A stretch of DNA of 64,000 bases from Allantophomopsis cytisporea (lineage: Eukaryota > Ascomycota > Leotiomycetes > Phacidiales > Phacidiaceae). Within the stretch, counting starts at the first letter, position 1; every line of letters starts with the position of its first letter. The notes beneath the pieces are model-generated. The model saw only the letters and a program-made list of their open reading frames with translations, searched no databases and was not told the origin of the DNA. A program made the position numbers and the translations under genes. This document shows positions 36,101 through 47,100 of this stretch, in pieces. Location: assembly GCA_024752435.1 (NCBI GenBank), contig CP103037.1, positions 372,001-436,000 on the forward strand, given 5' to 3'.

Positions 36101-36936
36101 GTAAGGCTTCAACGCAGGAACCTTTATTAGAAGTTTGGAAGAAATGGTAGGGAAGAATCTTTTAGCATTGCCACGGTCTCCGTCACCTCTTTTGAAAAAG
36201 AAACTTGCTCCTAGTTGACCTTTGTCGGCGAGAGACTGTGAAAAGGTTCTAGAGACGGTAGATTTTCCAGTACCAGCCATACCATTCAACCAGAAAATGT
36301 GCTTTCCTTGCAGATCCTGAGTCCACTCCTCCAACTGATGAAGTAGCTCGATTCTTGTGCCTGGATTACATCTTGCATCAAGCTCATCATCATACGAGTC
36401 AAAAGCAGCTCCTTCGACCGCAACGAACTTTGACAGGTCCAGCTTCTCTGTAATATCTAGAACATTTGCACTAAACAATCAGCTATTTTACTTAATCATA
36501 TGAGAGCCATGACCTACGATTGATCAACATGGAGAGCCAGAGAAATTATTTGCTTGTATCTTTCAAGTCTACTAATAACCTTGTCTACCTTCCCCTTTTG
36601 GAGGGGCCATTTCAAGGCTCAAATTCCTATGCGCCTCATAGCTTTGCGGCTGTGACCCAGTTCGAGTCCATCGTTGAGTGTTTGAAGCTGAGAGAAGCAT
36701 TCTTCGAGCGCTCTGAGCAACTTCTAAGAAGCAGAGAGTTTCTCGCTATCTGGACCGTCGAGTAGCTGACTAATTTTGACAAAGATATCTTTCAAGACAT
36801 TCATTTCGCATTGCAGGCGCAGTATATCCTCTCGGGCATCCTTGACAGCTCGAGAGTATTCGAGACAAAGCGATGCGATTTTCGTGCATAATTCGACGAC
36901 AGCAATAATACTTGACAATGAGCCAACTACCTCCAT
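33161..36936 (-). pseudogene. NACHT-WD40 (STAND/HET-E type) gene, 5' part, multiply broken
   Basis: Model: exon 1 36936-36518, exon 2 36470-34886, then from 34823 into the WD40 region. The N-terminus (MEVVGSLSSIIAVVEL) is the fungal STAND N-terminal domain. NACHT follows with Walker A GMAGTGKST and Walker B LVIVVDALDECD, then about 13 WD40 repeats (AFSPDGTQLASAS type), the last ones lying at 25089-25456. Such proteins are NLR-like receptors in heterokaryon incompatibility and innate immunity. Breaks: TAG 36724-36726 (from CAG), TGA 36619-36621 (from CGA), TAG 34725-34727, a one-base deletion at about 34382, TAG at 33616-33618 and 33223-33225 (both in place of the WD40 Trp codon), and the retroelement insertion. 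Most stops are C:G-to-T:A changes. Confidence 0.88.
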
Positions 36937-37948
36937 CCTTTGAGATGAAATAGAACTCAAGAGTACCGCAGAAGTGAAAGCTGTTTTAATCAGCAAGCTT
37001 GGGTATGGCATGCGACGAGATTCTGAGCAACAGCTTCAGCTGAATATGCCAGCCGAGACAAGGCTGAATAATGTTCAAGGATGTTGGACGCACAGTTGCA
37101 GTCACCCATGTCTTCTCTGCTTCACCATTAGGGATTGAGGAAGGTTTGAGAAGAACATACAGGCTAAATAATCTAGAGCAAGCTTCGAATCAGGACTTCA
37201 ACTTTTATATTGAGAGCGATCTTGTGACATTTCCAATACCACATATCAAGTGAGTTTGTATAGATACTCTTTGCAAAAATTCCCTGCGGTCTCTCTGCTC
37301 ATAAACAAATACTTTTCAATAGCACCCGCTCTCGATCGCTCCTGCGTGGTTGTTTGGATATTCAAGATTGGCGGTAACAGTTGGCAGTTTCGGAACCCCC
37401 TCTAGTCGTGCGGGGGCATCTCTTCAGCATCTCATGGATGTTACCATAGAATATTGTATACCCTCACGTTTCCCCTTGCTCATACAATTAAGCCACAACT
37501 AATCGATCAAACTTGACCGTAGACCGAGATGAACTGAGCTATGTCTCCACTCTCCAGTGTTTATCGACTCCAATGGACCATAATTTCAAAAGGTTTTTAC
37601 TATAATATGCTTGGTGAACACTCTGGTGAAATGGAACAATTGTATTGTTGTTACTGGATGTGACCAGTGAATTTAAACTCCGAATTCTGACCTACGTCTG
37701 TATGCACTATTATTAGATAATTAGCTCACATTGTTCAGGTAAGTAACTATATCAGACTTGCGAAGAATAATCATGTCAGACATACTGAGTCACATGACGT
37801 GATCTATATTCACGGGTAGGTAATATTTTCGACAAAAGCCATTTCAGATGTGCGTGGCTACAACTACAAGACTACTTTCAGATCGTATGATCTCGAGAAG
37901 TTTACCTCTGACGCAGTACTTTGCTCTACGCATTGCAAATTCCTTCGA
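36937..37948. other. divergent intergenic region
   Basis: Between the divergent NACHT-WD40 pseudogene and the APH-like gene. No coding motif. The open frame entering the kinase gene from 37850 starts with GTG; the first in-frame ATG is at 37949. Confidence 0.5.
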
Positions 37949-39030
37949 ATGGCTGAGCGCGCTGAGACTGGAGTCGCCGCCTTTCCAGGAGCGCCTGACA
38001 CTGAATGTGGCAATGCTATCGTAACTGACGAAAGCACAGGAGCGACAAAGATTACCCAGGGCTCAACTACCATCTCTTTGAAAGAACTTCCGTGGGACAC
38101 TTCAAAAACATTCGAAGACTCCTCTTTCTTTCGTCGGGGGGGTCAGCGACCAAAGTTGCCTTCTCCAGAGGAGGTACGGCAGAAGTTCTATGAATCCTCT
38201 AAATCACAACAAATTCCCTCCCGACCATCTCCAGTGCGGTTTCCAGACCTGGGTCTACTAGTGAAGTTTGGCAGAGAAATTGCTATCGCGGAGGGCCAGT
38301 GTCTCTGGACTCTACAGCATACTTTGAAAAACAAGCTTCCCACCCCAGAGATCTATGGATGGTGTCAGGATAATGATGAGACATTTCTTTACATGGAACT
38401 TGTTAGAGGCGATACTCTCGAACACCGATGGCAAGATTTGAGCGATGCTGAGAGATTAGCCTCTTGTGAACAACTAAAACCAATGATTCAAGCATTGCGC
38501 TGCCTCAAATTGAGCGAGGATGACCAGTTTATTGGTAAAAATCCTTTCCTGTTGATCAACAAAATGAACATATTTGATTAAAATACTACATAGGTCATAT
38601 CGCGGGTCAATCTCTTCTTGACATTATCTTCGTTGATGCAGGTTGCAGCCCAGCGGGACCATTTCCAGATGTCACTACATTCCATGACTGGTTCACCACT
38701 TTGAAGCGGCCTCAGCATCTTCAAAATGAAAACGTGACACCTCATCCTCATAGAAAAATGCTCCCAGATGATTTTGAAATCAAATTCACTCATGCCGATC
38801 TTCATCGGAGTAACATTCTCGTATCTCCCGTTGAAGACGGACCCCTAAAGGTAGTTTCGATTGTTGATTGGCATCAGTCGGGCTGGTATCCTTCATATTG
38901 GGAATATTGCAAAGCTCTATGGACAGCAGAGATTGGTGAAGGCTGGGATACTGATTTTTTGCCACTGTTTCTGGATAAATGCGAGGAATATGATATCTGG
39001 GATTATTTTGTACTTAGATTAGGAGTCTAA
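37949..39030 (+). CDS. aminoglycoside phosphotransferase (APH)-like kinase family protein
   Basis: Two exons (37949-38534, 38594-39030) encode 340 residues. The N-lobe contains VKFGREIAIAEGQCLWTL and the hinge-like FLYMELVRGDTLEHRW. The catalytic loop is THADLHRSNILV (HxDxxxxN) and the metal-binding aspartate is in IVDWHQSGWYPSYWE. This is the large fungal APH/choline-kinase-like family with a protein-kinase-like fold; substrates are mostly unknown and antibiotic resistance should not be assumed. It lies head-to-head with the NACHT-WD40 pseudogene and convergent with the small gene at 39170-39703. All catalytic residues appear intact. Confidence 0.92.
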
Positions 39031-39169
39031 GTATAAACATCATCCTAAACGCCCACCAAACATGTTCATGAACCACTCTAATCTGCTTCGAGCTCTGCTC
39101 AAGTGTCTACAAGAAACATCCAAGAAATATTCAAGGAACATGCTGCAGCCTATCTTATTGCTGAGACCA

Positions 39170-39703
39170 TCAATTCTTCGGGGCGGCATCCAGCGTAACA
39201 ACTGCCTGTTGGGGCATAATGCCATCCTCAACGAGCGCAACTACGACCTCGCGAAGCCAAGTCTGGCAATTCTTGATTTGGACTCTTACCCTGCGCCCCT
39301 ATATCCAGTTGTAAGTGGTTTGTTCTCAAGTAAAAGAAGAGTAAGAACTGACATTGACCACAGGAGCAGAAGATTCGCCCAAGCTCTTTCCGGGGGTAGG
39401 AATAGACTGAGCACGGCGCTCAATGTCATCAATTGGAGTGGTATCTTCAGTCTTTTTTCCTGTCCATGGAGTGTCGATGATATGTCTATCGTCAACTTGA
39501 GCCAGGAGAATGACTTCATGTGGACGGCGGGTGAACCCCATGTCATAGTTCCTCACAAATTCTAAAGAAAAGCCTTCAGCAGCATCTCCAGTTGCGTGTA
39601 TGTATTTTCCGTGCTTTTCGTTGTCTACGGCTGGGATCCAAAGCACCCAGTGGGCTGGGAATTGGCGAGAATTGAAAACAATGATGGAAACGTTGCGTGT
39701 CAT
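39170..39703 (-). CDS. small conserved fungal protein of unknown function
   Basis: Two exons (39703-39353, 39298-39170) with a 54-nt GT-AG intron encode 159 residues. The N-terminal part reads VSIIVFNSRQFPAHWVLWIP, then HATGDAAEGFSLEFVRNYD, and exon 2 reads RVQIKNCQTWLREVV, followed by ALVEDGI. From memory this matches an uncharacterised Pezizomycotina family with the pattern FPAHW...GDA.. GF...RNYD and C-terminal NCQTWL, whose HW/NCQ arrangement resembles a small cysteine-peptidase-like (papain-fold) protein; that catalytic idea is inference. No signal peptide. A plus-strand open frame (39062-39565) overlaps antisense and is considered a shadow. Confidence 0.8.
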
Positions 39704-40770
39704 GATGATTAAATCAAACTATATTGTCAAAATTTTAATCTCACAGTATGTGGTGATTGATATAATGTCGGAATTGGTGTTTTTGTGGGATCTAGAGCTG
39801 AGGGTAAGTATGGTACTGATTCAAGAGAATTCTAACACATATATATATTGACAATTCCATTTTTCTTGACTTGTTGTCTTCGAAGATGACTCTGAATCTC
39901 AGCAATTGCTGCTGGCAACGATTTATTACAAGATATCTACCATTCTCATATCTCAGCTCAGCCTTACGTCTTGAAGGATGGTAGTGAGGATGTTTGGGGC
40001 CAAAGAATGACTAGGGCAGTCAGCCGTAAGAAACACATGTCAACACACATATATATATCTCGTCTTTTAACCATTAGACATAAGAAGGAAGCTTCGTGTG
40101 ATAGATTTCCTACTAGCAAAAACGGTAAGATTCTTATCAATCGTAGCCAAACCCCAGTCAGTTTTCCATAGCATGGATTTTGAGTTTCAGGATCGCCTGT
40201 TTAAACCTTATTGCTCTAAGCTTGAAACCATCAAAGTGTCAGGGCCTTCGGGACATAACAGAGAAAGCATACTATTATGTGGTGCGGAATTGCTTTCATT
40301 TTACTGCTTATATCGCAGATACTATGAGTCTTGTTGTAGTCTTCATCGGTCATGGGGTAGTTGTCTTAATTTAAAGACAGACCATGGTGCCCAAAGACTG
40401 CATCTATTAGAATTTCATATTGACGTCTTCTGCAGTATTCAATTGCGACCAAAGTCCTAGTACGTATCCTGTTGTATCGCTTTCATTTCTGTGTCAGGGA
40501 TATCCGTAGTCAAATTCGAGTGAGAGTGTGCTGATGCTGACGCATGGGCGAATCTACTGAAACTTACTTCCGCTTTGTTTGTTTAAAAGATTGGTGCATA
40601 CGACTCATTCGTCGATACCCAATATCAAGCCTGCTTCCTCATGCATCTCTCGGCGAATCCTCAATTTCACGCACAGAAGTCGAGAGTAAGGAAAGATGGA
40701 GCGTTTTCAACTAGCATCTTTGTGATTTGGGAGCACAGAAGATTGAACTTCCTTAGTCTAGAATAATATT

Positions 40771-40980
40771 TTACCTGTTACATACGACCACAGAGTGAGG
40801 ATAATTAGGCATCCGGTCTGGTATTTCATCATAAATGAGTATCAGATCACTGCATCTCTCACATTCTATAAATGGGAGCCCGATTTGTTTTAAGAAGCGC
40901 CTCTGAAGCTCACGGAGCAGACCTTGAGGCAAGGAATATTTAGTCTTTGGATCATCAAGATATTTCGGTATATCTTTCAT
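40771..40980 (-). other. possible exon of an unresolved gene or gene relic
   Basis: ATG at 40978-40980 opens 69 codons of protein-like composition (for example LLRELQRRFLKQIGLPFIEC) before a stop that overlaps a CAG|GTAAAA donor-like site. Downstream on the same strand are short protein-like snippets (about 40640 and 40410-40470) but no splice model I tried gives a recognisable domain. It may be a decayed gene. Confidence 0.2.
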
Positions 40981-41694
40981 TCTAAGCCTTCCTCAAGGCA
41001 AACATCCCTTCCATATTTATATAAGCATTTGTAGCCTGTCACTACTCCCTGCATTCTCTGCTGAGCTCTGCAGGTACTTACTACTCACACTTTGATCCCT
41101 TTCTTCCTAAAGATGGGTATAGAAGATATATACTTCTACTAACATAAAGCCGCTTAGGCACCAAAAATAAGACTGATTTTGACATGCTGACATTGAAGAA
41201 GATTATTTGGAGAAGGCTGCAACCTCTTCTTCGAATTCGACGTCGTAGTTCCGACTCTAAGCTTGAGGGAGAAATAGGTTCGACTGTTCTAAGATTTTGT
41301 CCGTCGGTGAGGACCTTGAGTTTCCGTAATCAGTTTGAACACTACACATCTGATTCGTCTTCGGCCATTATAGCTTGTAATACGATGACCTTAACAAACG
41401 GACTCTGCAGATCGAAGACTGGACAAGAAGGGTATTTGACAAGACAATAACAAAATTTAGAACTTTTGCATTTTTATTATCTAGAAATAAATTACTTCTT
41501 TACCTTCTTTTGCGCCTCGTTTTTTTGTTTCTTCTCTATCCGAACAGCCTTATATAACATGAAGAGATTAATCATGTAGAACGTGTTCTCCGAAAGACCC
41601 TTCAGGACTGGCATTTGCCAGTAAGTAGTCAGCCACACTTCACATTCCTCACTCGTGCTATCTCACACCGTTTGGGTTGACAGTTCATATTTGT

Positions 41695-41735
41695 ATACAT
41701 ACATATATATGTGTGTGTGTGTATGTGTGTGAATA
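41695..41735. repeat. TA/TG microsatellite
   Basis: A run of alternating pyrimidine-purine dinucleotides (ATACATATATATGTGTGTGT type) in gene-free sequence. Confidence 0.75.
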
Positions 41736-41874
41736 TAGACGTGATTTATATTCCTTCAGCATTCATTTGTCTCAATCACACTGTGTCTTCGAAAGTTGCG
41801 TCATTGATTTTAGTATCAGATAATTTACATTATATCTCCTATTTCTAGTTCATAAAGTGATTAGTCCTAGGTCT

Positions 41875-44288
41875 TTATGTCAAATGGGGCACACTTAGAT
41901 CCAACCAGTCACCCTGTGTCCAATCAACTGTGTTTAGCCAATTCAAATCATCAGGCTGAAGACCTATGAATGGTGTCTCTCCAATTTCGTCCCATGCCTC
42001 TCTTACTTCCACCTGATCTCGGCCACTTGCTCCACTGCCATCATCTGTTACAGCCTCAATGTTCTCCGTAATAGTCTTATAAGGAGTCTGGGAGGGCGCA
42101 TCAAGAACGCTATCTACAATCCTCTTCAAAACGCGCTCGAGCTTCCAGCATAATTCTACGTTCCCGTCGGTAGGTCTGATCCAAGACAGGAATGCCATGA
42201 ACATAGTAAGGCTTTGTATTACTGTCGAACGGGAAATTTTGATCTTCTCTCTTTCCTTTCCTTGTATTGAAGGGGAGGGTTTGGTTGAGTTGAGAAGTTC
42301 GAGAGATAGTATACCTGCAGAAGGAATGCCATAGCATACCACCTATCCCTCAGATTGAATATTAGTTCGCTTGTTGTTAGAAAACCATCTTGAAGTCGAC
42401 TGGTGAGACAGGGAATGGAAATTGTGGATAGGAAGGGTAATTTTGGACATGAGATATCTGAGAGGAGAAATTGAAACTTACGATCCAGTCAAAAACATAA
42501 TGCCATTTCTGCAGCTTGTCGCGGTCAAGCCATAGTGAGAGCACAACTGTCATAATTTCGAGAGCTGTATCGAAAAGTTCTTGGCTCGTTGTGAAAGAGC
42601 GGGAGACGGCAAGACGCTGCAAGAGAAAGCGACAATTAAGGATATCAAGGTGGATCCGTGTTATAATATAGATCTCTCTTGGTGATCTATTTGTTTGTAT
42701 CTGGTGGGTTGATGAGGGTTGGTGGTAATGAAGGTGTGGGGGGTATGAGGCATGAATTTCAAGGAGTTGGGTTGTGAGGTTGCTATCAGTCATTAGTGAT
42801 CTTGATGGTCAGCCTTAATCACGTAGAATTTACTCTATCCTTGTTTTCGTAACTTCCGTGTTAATGCCCAGAGATAGCTCAAGGATTTCTTCGCGTATGG
42901 GGCTCTGTAGAGCAAGTGCACGTACCCACGTAACGGTATGAATCTTCCCACTTGTATTCCAGTTTTTGGAGTCGAGTTTTGTCTTTGCTTCTGCAAACAT
43001 TTCTGGTCCGCCGAACGTTTCCTCTTCGCTCAGATCTAAAGGTAATTGGTAGGTGGAGTAATGATGAGTAAGCATTGGAGGCCGGCCTGTAAATAGGCTG
43101 TCACACTTATCGTAACAGTAAAGTGATGCGGATAAACCCGTTCGGTATTGACTTGAGGGAGTCACTTCTCTGTATACTGGTAAACGGTGAAGCCCTACTG
43201 TGATAGAGGAGCTCATAACCATCCCTAACCCTCTGCTGATTTTGTCGCCTACAGTCGTCAGCAAGATGGCAATGAACCAATTGAGTGGAGATTTTTCACT
43301 TACTCTCATCGTTAACAACCATACTTTGTAGCTTCGTGGCATTTTTCATCAAAACCACGAGCAAGTCACTGGTTTCAGTATCATTACATAACTGAATACA
43401 AGAGTGCGCACATTCCCTCATCTTATCCGCAGCAGTTGTTCGATTCATCCCTCGTAGTTCTGGCAAGTGAAAGAAAGAATCCCATTCCTGCAAGTGTTTA
43501 GAGGCGAATCCAGCGAATGCAAATACCATTCCCACCATTTCCCAACGTAGACGTGGTCCACTAAACCAGTTTTCCCAATGTTCATACTCATCAGAACGGA
43601 TCGTGGGTTTTGTGTTCTCGGTCAGATCACTGGCCATTTGCGAAACACTAGCTCTACATCTTCGCTCACCAAGGTGCTCCCCATACTCTGTCCATATTTG
43701 TGTTAGGCAATGACGTATCATTACTTGGGACATCCAGATATCGTCCATGAATGGAAGTTCTTCCACAAGGACTTCTCACATGCGGGCTGTAGGAAAATTC
43801 ATTAATGTGTTTATGGCGAGTTCATTCCGAGCAGTAGTTCCGGCAGCTTCATGTGTAGAAGACCAACTTGAACTTTTGGACTCTTTTGCATGTCCGTCTT
43901 CCTCAGTCACAGCCAACATGGCTGCGCTGAAACTTGACTGGTTCTCAGAGAATATGGCCGAGAATCGCGTAGTACCATAAGATGTTGGAGATTTGTGGAA
44001 CAGAGTATTATGATTCGTTCTGTCATCACTCGAAGTTTCGAGTGGGGAGGACGGGGAAGGAAGACCCCCATTGCTCTCTATAGGGCTTGGTTGGATCTTT
44101 TGGTGCTTTGCAGAGCGGTTATCTCCAGCTCTTGTCAGTGGTGCTGGGTGGTAATGGCAGGGCAGATTACGCAGGACACAACGCCCACAGCTCGGAGTTC
44201 CATGATCGCAGCGTATCTTGTATATTCTGCAATTCTCACAAGCAGCAGGCTGGCCATTCCGACGTTTCCTTGCTGATGCTGGCGGCAT
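41875..44288 (-). pseudogene. Zn2Cys6 fungal transcription factor with in-frame TGA
   Basis: Four exons (44288-43304, 43248-42834, 42782-42482, 42342-41875) close a 723-codon frame. Residues about 17-44 form the GAL4-type zinc cluster with spacing C-x2-C-x6-C-x6-C-x2-C-x6-C (CENCRIYKIRC, then CGRCVLRNLPC). The middle homology region of fungal-specific transcription factors follows, with HRLPVY and a C-terminal CYGIPSAGILSLELL block typical of the family. Codon 171 (43776-43778) is TGA with the frame intact on both sides, right before EVLVEELPFMDDIWM. Either the gene is newly inactivated, the stop is a sequence error or read through, or two products are made. A nuclear DNA-binding regulator is expected; its target is unknown. 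Confidence 0.8.
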
Positions 44289-44548
44289 AGTCCGGTATAG
44301 ATACCACTGAGAGACGGAGTTCAACGCATGCCCTTGAAGTTGGAGTAATGTGTGTGGAAGAATGACAATGTTCTACCTCTAAGTATTGATAAGAGAAATG
44401 AGCGATTGATCCAAAAGCAAAAGTTATGATATATCATGCGAGAGGTGGTTTTCCCCAAAGAGGTCTGTCTTATGTGAACGGACCTGAGCACATACTGAAC
44501 TCCGAATAATCCCTGTCGCGGAACTCGCTTGTAGAAAGCTAGGGTATA

Positions 44549-45951
44549 AGTCCGTGCACCATATTCCGGAACACATCGTGATGTCAGTATATTTAGTAGT
44601 ATTACAATATAATAATTGATACTATTCAACAACTACAACTTGTAGAGCTATACTGTTGTCATATAATTGATTGTAAATACTCTAGCTATCATTACAATGC
44701 TAAACTATACCTATATAGCCCTCAATAATGCCTTAAAAGCTATTTACAAAAGCTTTTTACTTTAGCAAGCTGCTAATAGCTATAGTATCTCTATAACAAT
44801 ACTATATTCCTATTATTATAGTATAAAATCAATTTAAATAGCTTATACGTATTAATAGCAACTTACTAATAGCTAAGAACTTACTATTATTAAATAAATA
44901 TTACTTTAAAGTTAATTAAACTTCTTTTTGATTTATACTTAGTTTTAGTATATTGTTACGGCCTCGGCCTCAGTGCACGGGACTTACAAGTCACGTAGCG
45001 TTACCAGTGCTCATCGTGCTCACTAGGTGAACAGAATGAGCAACTCAGTGCTCACTGTGCTTATTCAATGAGCAGTATGAGCAACGTAAAAACCAATATG
45101 TATATAGACTGCGAACTTCCCACTGTATTTAGGACCTCATAGTCAACTCACATAAGCTTACTCAACCCAATACAATCATTATCTTGCTTTTAGTATTCCC
45201 TTGAGCTGTGATCGAGCTTTACTACTCAACTCAGCACCCTGATCCCGATCCTTGTGTTATATACTCTAGCTCCTGCCTCTTCTCCAAGCATTACCAGGAG
45301 AACCTGACGCTGGGGAAGCCTGAGCCCGTCTTCATCACGTTACCTTGAAGACTCGTCGTCACAGTAAAATACTAAGTATAATAAGCTTAATATTAAAAAG
45401 TTATTAAACAACCTATTAATCTTTAGAAGAACTAGCTATTAACTAATAAACTATAATAACAAAGGATTATACTAATAACATATTAGTATTAATACTAAAG
45501 AAAGGATTAGATATTTAAAAATCCTTGTAAAAAATACTTTAATATATACTACTTTTAGAGCTACTAACCAATTAACTACTATTTAAGAAGATTTGGAAGA
45601 ATATCAATAACTAGAATATTTGAATAGTACTATTACAACAAGAAGTATTGTCTTTGAAGGCTGAAATAGCAGCCTTAAAGCTAAAAAAGCATAAAAGAGT
45701 AAGTATTGATATAAATAAGAGATTTGTCTTAATTAAGCAAGTATTGCGGTTACAGGCTATTGTCGAGTTACAGCCGGAAGTCTATAACTCCTATATATAC
45801 GAGGAGATGCTCTATGAGTAGAGCTTGTATAATATATAATTCAATTACATTCTATTTGGTGGTTCTATTCTAATTGTAGCTATTGTAAAGGTTGAATAAT
45901 CTCACGATGTGTTCCGGAACTGTGTATGTTCCAGAACATGGTGCACGGACT
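44549..45951 (+). mobile_element. internally deleted Fot1/pogo-type DNA transposon carrying a solo LTR
   Basis: Imperfect terminal inverted repeats begin AGTCCGTGCACCAT at 44549 and mirror it at 45938-45951, and each end is flanked by TA (44547-44548, 45952-45953), the Tc1/mariner-pogo target. Inside, near 45650-45825 (plus), a coiled-coil-like fragment (LSLKAEIAALKLKKHKR, then INKRFVLIKQVLRLQ) resembles the C-terminal end of pogo-type fungal transposases. The body is TA-rich. A 410-bp chromovirus solo LTR sits in the middle; without it the element would be about 1 kb. The right TIR has a longer, partly duplicated GTTCCGGAACA block than the left. Confidence 0.78.
44954..45363 (+). repeat. solo LTR of the chromovirus family at 25729-30889
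   Basis: 410 bp running from TGTTACGG to CGTCACA, aligning end-to-end with the 407-bp LTRs but with far fewer C-to-T changes. No internal sequence or second LTR is nearby, so it is a solo LTR, normally left by LTR-LTR recombination. No clear target duplication is visible (flanks TATAT and GTAAA). Confidence 0.88.
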
Positions 45952-46269
45952 TAGGGGATGATTGTGTAACGTCCATCCCTACATGATGAAAAACCCTACA
46001 TACCAAAACGACTTCATGATTTGGGCGTTTTAAGTCTCTACTACATAGATATATGAAGTTACAATCAATTTACTATTGTTAGTCAACAAGTTTTCCATAA
46101 GTCTTCGGATTTTAGTAGAAGAATACTTAAATTGGATGATATTAACGACCGTCGCATCGATGGCGTTAAAATTAACTTTGACTGTTTCTCCCCGTTTTAT
46201 GATGACCATTGGTCTCTCAAACATACGATGCAAGATCAGAACGAAGTAGAGTCCCTTTGACTACCCAGT

Positions 46270-46950
46270 ATTATCTTGAGCATAGGCGATACTCGAAAGA
46301 ACAGAAGGCCTGAGGTCAACAGTATCTCACTCCGCTAAAAGAGAAAACCCTCGAAAAGATTTCGAGAAAAAGATCATCTCATATCCTGTGCGAATATAGT
46401 TCCTACCTTCACTTGTCTTTAAAATAATGGTTTGAAATGATCAGAAAATAACTACAAAATCCTACCATCCTTCCAGAGAATGTCTATAATATAGACGAGA
46501 CAGGAATTATGTTATGCATGCTCAGCTCTGTCGAAGTCCTCATTAGTAAAGACGATCTGCGAGACTATAGAGGCGCGGGCATCAAGTGAACGATGGTGAC
46601 TGCTTTCGAGTGCACAAGTGTAAATCGTAGGTCTTTGTTACTAATATTTATTTAGCTAACCACTATCCATCAAAGCAACTGTACCTAAACAGCTGTTAGA
46701 CTAAAGAAATTTAGATTACAAGCATAAGGTCTGTCAGTGTGTCGAGAGGCATCCCCTGTTGCGAGATAAAATATAGGTACTTTGAGTTCAAGCGGCTTCA
46801 AATCTATGAACGCGTCAAAAATTCTTATACTAATTTCGAACTCTAACTTAAAGTATCATAAACCGCTATTTTATTGTAAGAATATAGTATCAAGCAGTAC
46901 CTAGAGTGCAAGCGAATCCTTACTATTAGTTAATATACAAGAAAATGCAA
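46270..46950 (+). pseudogene. pogo/Fot1-type DDE transposase remnant
   Basis: At about 46474 the plus strand reads ENVYNIDETGIMLCML, then KDDLRDYRGAG, then MVTAFEC, the DDE-1 core start of pogo-like fungal transposases, with the catalytic first Asp in IDET. Upstream and downstream are weaker fragments interrupted by stops and frameshifts. The DNA-binding N-terminus and second half of the catalytic domain are largely gone. Stops are consistent with RIP-type mutation. Boundaries are approximate. Confidence 0.7.
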
Positions 46951-47100
46951 TTAGTCTAAGGCCTCTAATAAGTCTTTAGCTAGAGGGAATAAGAAAGAGA
47001 GTGGAATTATTATTTTAATACAGGCAATAATCTGTCTCTTAATCTTCACTGCCAATCAGCAAGTTCAACCTCAAACAAACCAAGTGAACAAATAGAATTT

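Larger units (their letters stand above)
39704..41874. other. mostly non-coding; isolated open frames only
   Basis: Apart from a possible minus-strand exon at 40771-40980, nothing here is convincingly coding. A GT/AT microsatellite lies at about 41695-41735. The open frame at 40098-40460 (plus) shows no motif. Confidence 0.4.

Noticed and set aside
39062..39565. 167-codon plus-strand open frame
   Set aside because: It runs antisense over both exons of the 39170-39703 gene, which has a proper intron and conserved motifs; this frame has none.
40600..40660. Nudix-like REMHEEAGL peptide on the minus strand
   Set aside because: Only the C-terminal half of a Nudix box is present, the frame stops a few codons later, and no splice model connects it to a hydrolase domain.
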